From Luteolibacter sp. Y139 (GTDB taxonomy: Bacteria; Verrucomicrobiota; Verrucomicrobiia; Verrucomicrobiales; Akkermansiaceae): a DNA stretch of 64,000 bases. Numbering within the stretch: the first letter of the stretch is position 1; every line of letters starts with the position of its first letter. The stretch spans positions 744,001 through 808,000 of the forward strand of contig NZ_JBBUKT010000002.1 in NCBI RefSeq assembly GCF_038066715.1, read 5' to 3'. The translations under genes and the position numbers were made by a program. Shown one piece after another: positions 34,093 to 42,610 of this stretch. The notes under the pieces are model-generated. The model made no database searches and had not been told where the DNA came from. It saw nothing but the letters and a program-made list of their open reading frames with translations.

Positions 34093-34989
34093 CTAGCTCC
34101 CCACCAGCTCGACCAACGCCATATCCAGCGTCGGATAGCGGAATCGAAAACCACTCTCTAACAGCGCCCGCGGCACTGCGCGATGACTCGCCAGCACCGC
34201 CGGCCCGAAGTCACCGAGCGCCAGCTTCAGCGCGAACGGCGACACCGTCATGAAGGCCGGCCGCTTGAGCGCCTTCGCCAGTTTCCTGGTAAAGTCGGCA
34301 TTCCGCTCCGGCTCGGGAGCGCTGCCATTGATCGGGCCGTTCAGCGAGGCATGGCCGATGCCGTGCAGCATCGAACCCACTAGATCCTGGACATGGATCC
34401 ACGGCATCCACTGCGTCCCCGACCCCAGACGACCCCCGAGTCCCAGGCGAAACGGCAGCGTCATCTGCTTGAAGGCCGCTCCCTCGCGCCCGAGCACCAC
34501 CCCGGTCCGCCATTTCATCACCCGCAAACCGAGTTCCGCCACCCCATCCGCGGCAGCCTCCCAGTCCCGGCACAGCTGCGCCAAGTACCCGCCACCCACC
34601 CCCGCGTCGTCCTCGAGAATCTCGTCACCACGATCGCCATAGATGCCGACGGCCGAGGAGTTCACCAGCACCCGAGGACGCTCCCCGGCGGCCAGTTTTT
34701 CCAAGCCGCGGCCCAGCGCTTCCGTCACGCCGATCCGGCTGTCATGAAAGCGCTTTTTATTCGCGGCGGTCCAGCGCTTGTTGATCGGCTCCCCGGCTAG
34801 ATTGACCAGGGCGCTCAGGCCGCGGAAATCCGGGTGATCCGACCACTCTCGCCACGCCGGGATTCCCGGCTCGGGTCCCCTCACCTCGCGGCTGAATCCG
34901 CAGACTTTCCAGCCCGCGGCCGTCGCTTGGCGCGCCAATTCGCGGCCGATGAAGCCGGACGCACCGACGATCCCTAGCGTGCCTTCCAT
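34093..34989 (-). CDS. TIGR01777-family NAD-dependent epimerase
   Basis: A 298-residue short-chain dehydrogenase/epimerase-fold protein of the TIGR01777 (YfcH) family. The nucleotide-binding GASGFIGREL is at the N-terminus, followed by LVNLAGEPI, a VNSSAVGIYGDRG segment around the active site, and the LPFRLGLGGRLGSGTQWMPWIHVQD stretch typical of this family. It lacks a signal peptide. The substrate is unknown; family members affect cell division or cofactor-linked redox steps. Positioned after the small lipoprotein, without a shared overlap. Confidence 0.9.
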   Translation of the reverse strand: MEGTLGIVGASGFIGRELARQATAAGWKVCGFSREVRGPEPGIPAWREWSDHPDFRGLSALVNLAGEPINKRWTAANKKRFHDSRIGVTEALGRGLEKLAAGERPRVLVNSSAVGIYGDRGDEILEDDAGVGGGYLAQLCRDWEAAADGVAELGLRVMKWRTGVVLGREGAAFKQMTLPFRLGLGGRLGSGTQWMPWIHVQDLVGSMLHGIGHASLNGPINGSAPEPERNADFTRKLAKALKRPAFMTVSPFALKLALGDFGPAVLASHRAVPRALLESGFRFRYPTLDMALVELVGS

Positions 34990-35082
34990 TTCCCGTCATG
35001 TTCGGCCTGCAGCCCCGTCCTGCAACCGCTTTCAGGCTTTGACCTTTACTTGAATCCGGTGACCCCGTCTCATCCCGCCACG

Positions 35083-37671
35083 ATGAGGGTTGCCGTTGTC
35101 CCTGCCATTTTTCTCACCACGCTCCGGCTCGCCGCACAGGAACCAGAATTTGTCCTGCCGGAAGCCAATCCCGCCCCGGCCGCCGAAGCCGTCCCACCCG
35201 CGGACGCCCCCCTGCCCATCGCTCCCGTGCCGGTGCCGGAGGGCATCAAGCTTTTCCCCCAGGATCCTGCCGTCGCCGGCAGCTTCGGGATGCCGCAGGA
35301 CGTCCACATCCACGACGAGGGCCCCAAGGTCGAGTACGACGTCCAAACCGGCATCGTCCAGTTTTCCGGCCCTTTCCACGTCGACACCGACAACGGCATG
35401 AAACTGCGCTCCGACAAGGCGCGCTGGGACCAGAAGGAGCTCAAATTCTACGTAGACGGCTCGGTCAAGATGACCACCAAGGACGGCACGGAGGTCTTCG
35501 CCGACCACGCCGTGGCCGATACCAAGACCAAAACCGTCACCCTGACCGACAACGTCAGCGTCTATCAAAACAGCCTGCTGCAACGCGGGAACAAGATCGT
35601 CTACTACTGGGGCGAGGAAAAATTCGAGGCGAGCGACCTGCGCGCGGGTGTCGATCCTCTCCTGCTGGAGGCCGGCCGGTTCACGCTCGAGGACCGGGGC
35701 GGCAAGCAGGTCTACGTCGGCCACGACGCCGGCGTGACCACCCACGATGTGGAGGAGCCGGGCTTCTGGCTCCGTGCCAAGGAAACCACCATCTATCCGG
35801 GCGACAAGGTCACCTTCAAGAACCTGCGCCTCTACGCCGGCGATACCCCGATTTTCTGGCTGCCCTACCTGTCCCAGCCGCTGGACAGCGACCTGGGCTA
35901 CCACTTCGTCCCCGGTGCCCGCTCGAACTGGGGAGCCTTCCTGCTCAATAGCTACGGCCTGATGCTCGGCGGTCATCCGAATCCCGAGACCGGCGAAAAC
36001 GAGGACGCCTGGCTGCTCTCGCGCTGGCACTTCGACCTGCGCACCCGCCGCGGCGTCGGCACCGGCGTCGATCTGAGTGACAAGCGACTGGAGGACAATC
36101 CGAACCTCACCGGCCTCTCGCTCTACTACTCGAACGACCTCAATCCCGACATCAGCCGCACCGGCATCACCCGCGGCTTCGTCAATGAGGACCGCTACCG
36201 CATCGCCCTCCAGCACCGCGTGCCGCTGGATCTGGAGAAGGACGCCGAATGGCGCGTGGATGCCAACCTGAACATCCTCAGCGACAACTACTACCTCGAG
36301 GACTTCAATCCGGACCTGTTCCGCAATGATCCGAATCCGGACAACACCATCGGCCTCTTCCGGCGCGACGATGGCACGCTCTTCAGCATCTTCGGTCGCC
36401 TGCGGCCGAATGAATTCTACCGTTCGGACACCCGGCTTCCGGAGATCGCCCTGGATTTCGCCCGCCGGCCGCTGTTCGACTCGCCGATCCTCCATGAGGG
36501 CTCGGCTTCCTTCGACGTGGTGGAGGAAGAAATCGGCAGCGCCTCGATGTCCGCCGTCCGCCAGTTGCTGAAATTGCCGGCTGGCGATCCGATGATTCCG
36601 CTCCTCCTTTCCCAGCTTCCCGCCTATGAGCGCGAGTTGGTCCAGAGGATCCGTTCGTTGCCACCCGGCAGTCCGGCGATTCCCGGCCTCGCCACCCAGC
36701 TCTTCAGCCCCGGCTACACCCGCTTCAACACGTACCAGGAGTTCTCCATGCCCATGAACTGGGGCGGGCTGGCATTCACGCCGGAGGCAGGCATCGGATA
36801 CAGCCGCTACTCGAATGTGGATGGTCCGTCGAAATCAGTGGATCGCACCCATCTGCACGCCGGCTTCGAGGCTTCCATGAAGTTTTCCAAGGATCTCGGC
36901 GACATCAAGGACCGCAATCTGGGACTCGAGGGCCTCATGCACGTCGTCCAGCCCTACGCCCGCTTCTCCTACATCTCTACGGATGACCTCGATCCACTGT
37001 TCCCCTCCGTGGACCGCGAGACTTTCAGCACCCGTCCGCAGCCGATCTCGGTGCCAAGCTTCACCGCCATCGATAGCCTCCGCGATTGGAGCATCTTCCG
37101 CTTCGGCATGAGGAACAAGCTGATCACCAAGCGTGATGGCCAGAGCTACGACTGGCTCGCGATGGATACCTATTTCGACGCCTTCATCACCGACCCGGAC
37201 TACAACCGGAACTTCTCCAACCTCTACAACGACCTGAAGTGGAGCCCGTTGCCATGGTTCAATATGAACCTTGAAACGCAGTTCCCCATCATCGGCGACG
37301 GCTCAGGATTCTCGGAAGTCGCCACTCGCGCGAATTTCATGCCTAACGAAAACCTCGAGTTTTCAGTCGGTTACCGCCTGCTCGACAACCACCCGGTGCT
37401 GACCGACTCGCAGCGCCTCGACCTGCGGACCTATGCCCGTCTCAATGACAAGTGGGGCGTCGGTGCCTTCCAGCTCTGGGAACTCGATGACGGCACATTG
37501 GAAGTCCAGCAGTACACCCTCAACCGCGACTTCAACTCGTGGATCGCTTCGGTCGGCATCACCAAGCGCGACAACCGCTACCAGGATGAGTTCGGCGTGA
37601 TCTTCAGCTTCACCCTGAAGGACTTCCCGTCCGCCTCCGTGCCCTTCAAGCTGGACGCGAGCCAGGAATAA
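35083..37671 (+). CDS. lptD: LPS-assembly protein LptD
   Basis: An 862-residue outer-membrane protein that completes LPS export. The start at ATG 35083 gives a signal peptide (MRVAVVPAIFLTTLRLAAQ). An OstA-type N-terminal domain follows (about 75-190), then a region rich in beta strands and aromatic-rich periodic segments through to the C-terminus, as expected for the barrel. The C-terminus ends in SVPFKLDASQE. The TTG at 35050 would add a non-signal stretch, so it is less likely. The gene is divergent from the TIGR01777 epimerase. Confidence 0.85.
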   Translation: MRVAVVPAIFLTTLRLAAQEPEFVLPEANPAPAAEAVPPADAPLPIAPVPVPEGIKLFPQDPAVAGSFGMPQDVHIHDEGPKVEYDVQTGIVQFSGPFHVDTDNGMKLRSDKARWDQKELKFYVDGSVKMTTKDGTEVFADHAVADTKTKTVTLTDNVSVYQNSLLQRGNKIVYYWGEEKFEASDLRAGVDPLLLEAGRFTLEDRGGKQVYVGHDAGVTTHDVEEPGFWLRAKETTIYPGDKVTFKNLRLYAGDTPIFWLPYLSQPLDSDLGYHFVPGARSNWGAFLLNSYGLMLGGHPNPETGENEDAWLLSRWHFDLRTRRGVGTGVDLSDKRLEDNPNLTGLSLYYSNDLNPDISRTGITRGFVNEDRYRIALQHRVPLDLEKDAEWRVDANLNILSDNYYLEDFNPDLFRNDPNPDNTIGLFRRDDGTLFSIFGRLRPNEFYRSDTRLPEIALDFARRPLFDSPILHEGSASFDVVEEEIGSASMSAVRQLLKLPAGDPMIPLLLSQLPAYERELVQRIRSLPPGSPAIPGLATQLFSPGYTRFNTYQEFSMPMNWGGLAFTPEAGIGYSRYSNVDGPSKSVDRTHLHAGFEASMKFSKDLGDIKDRNLGLEGLMHVVQPYARFSYISTDDLDPLFPSVDRETFSTRPQPISVPSFTAIDSLRDWSIFRFGMRNKLITKRDGQSYDWLAMDTYFDAFITDPDYNRNFSNLYNDLKWSPLPWFNMNLETQFPIIGDGSGFSEVATRANFMPNENLEFSVGYRLLDNHPVLTDSQRLDLRTYARLNDKWGVGAFQLWELDDGTLEVQQYTLNRDFNSWIASVGITKRDNRYQDEFGVIFSFTLKDFPSASVPFKLDASQE

Positions 37672-37710
37672 CCAGCCCGCCCCGAGTTTCCTTTGAATTC
37701 CATTTCTCCC

Positions 37711-38349
37711 ATGACTCCCTCGCAACTCCTCACGTCGCTCAATTTCCGCTACGCCACGAAGAGATTCGACCCGGCCCGGCAGATCCCCGACGAGGAGTGG
37801 GAGGTGCTTGAGCAGTCCTTGGTCCTGGCCCCGTCGTCGTTCGGCCTGCAGCCGTGGAAATTCATCGTGATCAACGATCCCGAGCTGCGCGCCCGCCTGC
37901 GCCAGCACTCCTGGGGTCAGTCACAGATCACCGATGCCTCGCGCTTGGTCGTGTTCACCACCCGCACCGACATGACCGAGCCGGATGTCGATCGCTTCAT
38001 GACCCGCCTCGCCGCCGTGCAGGGCCGCGATCCATCGACCCTTGAGGGCTACCGGAATGTGGTCGTGAGCTTTGCCTCCGCCATGAACCGCGAAGCGCGC
38101 CACGCCTGGAACTCTCGCCAGACCTACATCGCACTGGGCCAATTCATGGCCTCTGCCGCGGTGCTGGGCATCGACACCTGCCCGATCGAAGGCTTCGACC
38201 CCGCCGGCTACGATGCAGAGCTCGAGTTGACCGACACCGGCTACGCGACCTCGGTCGTCTGCGCCGCCGGCTATCGCTCCCCGGAGGACAAATACGCCAC
38301 CACGCCGAAAGCTCGCTTCCCCCACGAGGAACTGATCGAGCACCGCTAA
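37711..38349 (+). CDS. NAD(P)H-dependent nitroreductase
   Basis: A 212-residue NfsB/nitroreductase-family flavoprotein. FMN-contacting RYATKRFD at residues 13-20, the APSSFGLQPWKF segment (about 38-49), and the IDTCPIEGFDP stretch near residue 152 are typical. Such enzymes reduce nitro compounds or quinones using NAD(P)H, in the cytoplasm. The ATG at 37711 fits the family start. It lies 39 bp after lptD but probably has no functional link to it. Confidence 0.88.
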   Translation: MTPSQLLTSLNFRYATKRFDPARQIPDEEWEVLEQSLVLAPSSFGLQPWKFIVINDPELRARLRQHSWGQSQITDASRLVVFTTRTDMTEPDVDRFMTRLAAVQGRDPSTLEGYRNVVVSFASAMNREARHAWNSRQTYIALGQFMASAAVLGIDTCPIEGFDPAGYDAELELTDTGYATSVVCAAGYRSPEDKYATTPKARFPHEELIEHR

Positions 38350-38350
38350 T

Positions 38351-38448
38351 CTCCACGCTGCAAAGTGCAGCTGTTAGGGTGGAGCCCTGCATGATTGGAG
38401 GGTCGGAAGACGCGGGCAAACCACGCAGCATCTAGGATTTGGATGCTG
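38351..38448. other. Two hairpins after the nitroreductase gene
   Basis: CTCCAC-GCTGCA (38351-38362) pairs with TGCAGC (38366-38371) and GTGGAG (38379-38384) with a bulge, and CAGCATC (38426-38432) pairs with GATGCTG (38442-38448). Neither is followed by a T-run. They may end transcripts or be repeats. Confidence 0.35.
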
Positions 38449-38484
38449 GCACGTGTGATGCCATGGAGGTGCCACTGCACTGCC

Positions 38485-38823
38485 ATGAAACCGAATCTCC
38501 TCGTCATGAATCCCTCTGGAAGCGAGCCAGCCGCTTGGGTGGAAGCCCTCTGCAACCAGTGGATGGAAGACTGCTACGTCTACCTCCTCTGCCCCGGCTG
38601 CGGGTTCCGGGAAGACAATGCACGCGGCCTCCGCTTCCTCTCTCACACCAACGACGCCGTTCCGAACTTCGGCCACCTGGACGCCATCGTTACTTTCGAA
38701 GAATCGGATGCCGTCCAGCGATTGCTGGATGCCTATCCGGAGGCGGCGGTGCGGACAATCCCGTTGGTCGGAGATATCCTCCCTGATCAAGCAGCGTTCC
38801 AAGGACATCCCCTGGCAGCTTGA
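38485..38823 (+). CDS. Small hypothetical protein
   Basis: A 112-residue protein beginning MKPNLLVMNPSGSEPA, with a probable beta-alpha start and several cysteines (C31, C37, C42). The frame to 38395 lacks conserved residues, so I start at 38485. I do not recognise the family. The sequence is not low-complexity and its codon use resembles neighbours, so it looks real. Possible nucleotide-binding fold by its first 25 residues, but unproven. Confidence 0.55.
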   Translation: MKPNLLVMNPSGSEPAAWVEALCNQWMEDCYVYLLCPGCGFREDNARGLRFLSHTNDAVPNFGHLDAIVTFEESDAVQRLLDAYPEAAVRTIPLVGDILPDQAAFQGHPLAA

Positions 38824-38892
38824 AAAGCGTAGGCCGCGACCGGGGAAGATTCACCGTGCTTTTCCTCGACGGATCTCTAGGTTGCGCGGTTG

Positions 38893-39300
38893 ATGAGCAC
38901 ACGAACCCCCTCGGAAGTTGGACGTCTCTGGTTCGGAGACATGTGGAATAACCGCGACACCGGCTTGCTTCGCGAATTGATGGCACCGGACGCCACCGGC
39001 ACTTTCGAAGGTGGCCGGACGATGACCGGACCAGACGACTTCATCGCCTTTCAGGCCGCCTTCCTCGATGCGGTACCGGACCTCAAGGTGGAGCTGGTGA
39101 AAAGCGTCAGCGAAGGCGATGATGTCTGCATCCACTGGCGCGGTTCTGGCCTCCACTGCGGGGCAGGACTGGGTTGCGCGCCCAGCAACAAGCAGATCGA
39201 TTTCCAGGGCGTCACCTGGCTGACCGTGAAGAACGGCCAGATCGTCACCGGCCAGGATTTCTGGAACCTCGGCGGCCTGATGCAGCACTTGGCGGAATAG
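38893..39300 (+). CDS. SnoaL-like/ester cyclase family protein
   Basis: A 135-residue NTF2-fold protein of the SnoaL-like family. An N-terminal helix (PSEVGRLWFGDMWNNRD) leads into the sheet (GPDDFIAFQAAF, DLKVELVKSVSEGDDVCIHW, ITFQGVTWLTV). Such proteins act as small enzymes or binding modules in catabolism; the substrate is unknown. ATG 38893 is preferred over TTG 38890. The gene stands alone between the hypothetical protein and the exported protein set. Confidence 0.8.
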   Translation: MSTRTPSEVGRLWFGDMWNNRDTGLLRELMAPDATGTFEGGRTMTGPDDFIAFQAAFLDAVPDLKVELVKSVSEGDDVCIHWRGSGLHCGAGLGCAPSNKQIDFQGVTWLTVKNGQIVTGQDFWNLGGLMQHLAE

Positions 39301-39373
39301 ATTTCTCAATTTTTCCCCGGGGATTCCGGTGGGGACTTGCGTGTTTCCTTTTGAAACCAAGTCAACACTCACC

Positions 39374-40318
39374 ATGAAATCCCGACTTCTCTCACTCCTG
39401 CTCTGCCCGATGGCCTTGGGCGCTCAGGAAGCGCCTCCTATTACCATCCCCGAACCGGTCGCCATCATCCCCTCTTCGGTGAACCAGTGGAGCCAAGGGT
39501 TCGTCTCCATGTCCACGCACGGAACGCCCAGGCTTCTCGATGTCATCGGCTCGATGAAAGAGCAGCTCGGCGAGCTGAACTGGATCATGCAGGGCGATGT
39601 CGGGGACATCGAGCTGCCGGCCTTCAGCGTGAAGGATGTCTCACCGGAGAGCTTGTTGACGCTGTTGGGAACAGCGGCCGGCTTTGAGGTCCAGTCCGCG
39701 CCCCCCCAAGCTCCCGGTCAGCAGCAAATCGTGATGATTCGCCGCAGCACCAACCCTCCCGCAGCACCACAGGCAAGCACGGCCAAGGATCTGCGGACGG
39801 TGCCAATGAGCGCGAACGATCCGGAGCCCAAGAAGTCGAAGGGCACATCGGCATCAGCCGCTCCGGAGAGCGTCCCGCTGCCCTCCAAACAATCGGCGAA
39901 GATCATGAAGGTGATGAGCCTCGGAGCCTTCTCGGATGAAGCATCGTGGGCCCGGAATGTCAGGGGGCTGAGCAGTCTCCTGCACAAGACCCTGACCCAA
40001 GGCGGTAAGCTTCCCGATGACGCACTGACCTTTGATGACGAGTCCCGCCTGCTGATCATTCGCATGGAACCGGAAAGGGCGGGAGAAGCAGTGCAGCTCG
40101 TCGAGGGATTTGTCGCCTCTTTGAAGGAGCGGCAAGCGGCCGTCGACGAGCAGATCAAGGACCTCTTGAAGAAAAAGGTGGCCACTCAGATGGAGCTCAA
40201 GTCGGCGACCTCCTTGGGCAAAGGAGAGAATCACCCCCAGATCCAGCAATTGGAGCTCGAACTCGACAGCCTCGCAAAGGCGATCGCCGAGATTGAGGAA
40301 TCCCACGGACTTCGCTAG
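39374..40318 (+). CDS. Exported protein upstream of ECF sigma factor
   Basis: A 314-residue secreted protein with signal peptide MKSRLLSLLLCPMALGAQ. The mature part has a Pro/Ala/Ser-rich linker (about 115-160) and a long C-terminal helical region from about residue 235, predicted to form a coiled coil (EGFVASLKERQAAVDEQIKDLLKKKV). It ends 10 bp before the sigma factor gene, so it may be part of that signalling unit. No known domain is recognised. Confidence 0.7.
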   Translation: MKSRLLSLLLCPMALGAQEAPPITIPEPVAIIPSSVNQWSQGFVSMSTHGTPRLLDVIGSMKEQLGELNWIMQGDVGDIELPAFSVKDVSPESLLTLLGTAAGFEVQSAPPQAPGQQQIVMIRRSTNPPAAPQASTAKDLRTVPMSANDPEPKKSKGTSASAAPESVPLPSKQSAKIMKVMSLGAFSDEASWARNVRGLSSLLHKTLTQGGKLPDDALTFDDESRLLIIRMEPERAGEAVQLVEGFVASLKERQAAVDEQIKDLLKKKVATQMELKSATSLGKGENHPQIQQLELELDSLAKAIAEIEESHGLR

Positions 40319-40328
40319 CCTCTCACCG

Positions 40329-40922
40329 ATGGACCTCGCCGTGCCGGAAATCGACGCGATTGCGAACGGGGATTCGGAGCAAGCCCCCTTGCTGCTCACG
40401 CTCACCGCGGGCCTGGCTCGCGGTGACGACGCGGCATGGCGGGAGTTCTTCGACGCCTACGAGGGCCGCTTGATGGCCTACATCCGCACCTGCCAGGCAG
40501 GAAATCCGGAAGGCGTGGACGATGTCTATCAAGAGACCATGCTGCGGGTGATGCGGCACGCGCGCCCTTTCTCCGACGAAGCGGCGTTCTGGTCATGGCT
40601 CACGGTCATCGCCCGCTCCGCCATCACCGATCACTGGCGCAAGCGTTCGGCGTGGCGGCGGTTCCTTGATCGCTTTGTCAGCGATCGATCCCGAGCGCCG
40701 GCGGAACGTGGGCGTTCGGACGATGGCTTTGAACGGGCGCTGGCGGGAATGGATGATGGAATGCGAAAGTTACTCGAGCGGAAATACGACGAGAAGTGGA
40801 GCGTCCGGCGCTTGGCGGATGCGGAAAATGTCAGCGAGAAGGTATTGGAACATCGCTTGGCGAAGGCCCGCCTGGAACTGGGCCGCGCCATGCGGAGAAT
40901 CGGTGAGGAGGACGCGTCATGA
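40329..40922 (+). CDS. ECF RNA polymerase sigma factor
   Basis: A 197-residue ECF sigma factor. Region 2 (about 30-95) includes DDVYQETMLRVMRHA and the promoter-recognition helix FWSWLTVIARSAITDHWRKR, and region 4 (about 135-185) has the helix-turn-helix YDEKWSVRRLADAENVSEKVLEHRLAKAR. The start at 40329 fits. Its TGA overlaps the ATG of the downstream membrane protein, as for sigma/anti-sigma pairs. The target regulon is not shown. Confidence 0.9.
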   Translation: MDLAVPEIDAIANGDSEQAPLLLTLTAGLARGDDAAWREFFDAYEGRLMAYIRTCQAGNPEGVDDVYQETMLRVMRHARPFSDEAAFWSWLTVIARSAITDHWRKRSAWRRFLDRFVSDRSRAPAERGRSDDGFERALAGMDDGMRKLLERKYDEKWSVRRLADAENVSEKVLEHRLAKARLELGRAMRRIGEEDAS

Positions 40923-41257
40923 ACGAAAACGATCGAGGGAAGCTATTGAGAGATGTGATGGCCACCGGCCTGGCAGTCAGGCGCCGCCGTCGCAGGAAAT
41001 TGAAGACGTTCATCACAGGTGGCTGCGCGATGGCCGCATGCATCTTGCTGGCGATGAAGATTCACCCATCCTACCAATCCCCCGCAGGCAAATCCCTGAT
41101 CGTGGAGACCCGCGACCCCGTGCCACCTCCGGTGCCGCAGCCCCCACAGCCCCAGCGGGACAAGGATGAAGCCCTTCTGGAGAGCCTCGCAGAGGCTGGT
41201 CCGGTCATCATCACGATGGCCGACGGGAGCCGACAACTCTACCTGACCCGTCCGTGA
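40919..41257 (+). CDS. Probable anti-sigma-type membrane protein
   Basis: A 112-residue protein translated from ATGA overlap with the sigma factor. The N-terminal 27 residues are basic (RRRRRRK), then a single transmembrane segment (about 30-47), and a Pro-rich periplasmic tail (PVPPPVPQPPQPQ). This topology suits an anti-sigma factor that tethers the sigma factor, but the canonical anti-sigma domain is not visible. Assignment is by context. Confidence 0.6.
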   Translation: MNENDRGKLLRDVMATGLAVRRRRRRKLKTFITGGCAMAACILLAMKIHPSYQSPAGKSLIVETRDPVPPPVPQPPQPQRDKDEALLESLAEAGPVIITMADGSRQLYLTRP

Positions 41258-41359
41258 AAAGTGCGGGAAACCGCTGAAATGCAGGCCCATATCAAATTGC
41301 GATAAACCAAAGTCCAATAGACCCGGCCACTGACGAGGGCGCACGATTCAGCCAGAGTC

Positions 41360-42601
41360 ATGCAAACGCCCTCACTCGGCCAAGCACGCTACGCTTCGGG
41401 CCTCGGTCATACTGTCGGCGATGATGTCCTCATCTCCGAGCGGATCGAATGCGGCGCCGACCCCGGACATTGCTTCGAACTGGCCGGGCCGCGGGAACTC
41501 ATCTTTTTCAATCCCAAGGAAACGCGCGCCGGCATCGTCACTTGTGGCGGCCTTTGTCCCGGCCTGAACAATGTGATCCGCTCGCTGTTCTGCGAACTGC
41601 ACTACGGCTATGGCATCGCGGAAGTCATCGGATTCCGCGGCGGCTACGCAGGGTTGGATCCCGCTTCCGGGATCAACCCTGTAACGATTACCCCGGAATT
41701 CGTCGAGGGCATCCATCGCCAAGGCGGCACCATCCTCGGAACGTCGCGTGGACCCGTGGACGTCAGCCGCGCCGTCGACAACCTGATCGCGCGTGGGATC
41801 CATATCCTGTTCACCGTGGGCGGCGATGGCACCCAGCGCGGAGCGAATGATCTCTATCAGGAAGCCCGCCGCCGCGGCCACCTGCTGTCGGTCGTCGGCG
41901 TGCCAAAGACCATCGACAACGACGTCGCCTTCGTCTCGCGCACCTTCGGCTTCTTCAGTGCCGTGGAAGAAGCGGCACGGGTGCTGGACTGCGCACACAC
42001 CGAAGCCCGCAGCACTCTCGGCGGCATCGGCTTGGTAAAATTGATGGGCCGCCACGCCGGCTTCATCACCGCCGGTGCCACGGTCGCGAGCCAGGATGTG
42101 AACTTCGCGCTGATTCCGGAAGTCCCCTTCAAACTCGAAGCCTTCCTCTCCGCGCTCGAACAGCGAATGCGTACCAAGTCCCACGCCGTGATCGCGGTGG
42201 CCGAGGGCGCAGGCCAAGACCTCCTCGAGGCCGATGCCTCGGCACGCGACGCCTCCGGTAACGTGAAGCTCAAGGACATCGGCATCTTCCTCCGCGGCCA
42301 CATTGAAGCCCACATGAAGACCGCCGGATTGCCAGTGGCGATCCGCTACTTCGATCCCAGCTACCAAGTCCGCAGCTGCCCGGCGAATTGCGAGGACTCG
42401 CTGCTCTGCGACCTCTTCGCGCGGAATGCCGTCCACGCGGCCATGGCTGGCAAGACCGGCGTCGTGATCGGCTTCCTCCACGAGCGTTTCATCCACGTCC
42501 CCATCGAGCTGCTGGCCAGCCAGGTGAAGCGTCTCGACCCCGCCGGTGGCTGGTGGCGCTCGGTGCTCTCCTCGACGGGCCAGCCGGCGAATTTCTCCTA
42601 A
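41360..42601 (+). CDS. 6-phosphofructokinase, plant-type
   Basis: A 413-residue phosphofructokinase. The ATP-binding GGLCPGLNNV starts near residue 62, GGDGT has D156 and G157, and PKTIDND has K183, D186 and D188. Family knowledge: Gly at the GGDGT position favours ATP, while Lys in PKTIDND occurs in PPi-using enzymes and in plant-type ATP enzymes, so plant-type ATP-dependent use is likely. It produces fructose 1,6-bisphosphate and opens the eight-gene carbohydrate operon, with the next gene starting 9 bp downstream. Confidence 0.9.
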   Translation: MQTPSLGQARYASGLGHTVGDDVLISERIECGADPGHCFELAGPRELIFFNPKETRAGIVTCGGLCPGLNNVIRSLFCELHYGYGIAEVIGFRGGYAGLDPASGINPVTITPEFVEGIHRQGGTILGTSRGPVDVSRAVDNLIARGIHILFTVGGDGTQRGANDLYQEARRRGHLLSVVGVPKTIDNDVAFVSRTFGFFSAVEEAARVLDCAHTEARSTLGGIGLVKLMGRHAGFITAGATVASQDVNFALIPEVPFKLEAFLSALEQRMRTKSHAVIAVAEGAGQDLLEADASARDASGNVKLKDIGIFLRGHIEAHMKTAGLPVAIRYFDPSYQVRSCPANCEDSLLCDLFARNAVHAAMAGKTGVVIGFLHERFIHVPIELLASQVKRLDPAGGWWRSVLSSTGQPANFS

Positions 42602-42610
42602 GCCCATCCC

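Noticed and set aside
35032-36495. 487-codon minus-strand frame under lptD
   Set aside because: Antisense shadow: Val/Ala/Gly-rich with no motif or ribosome binding site.
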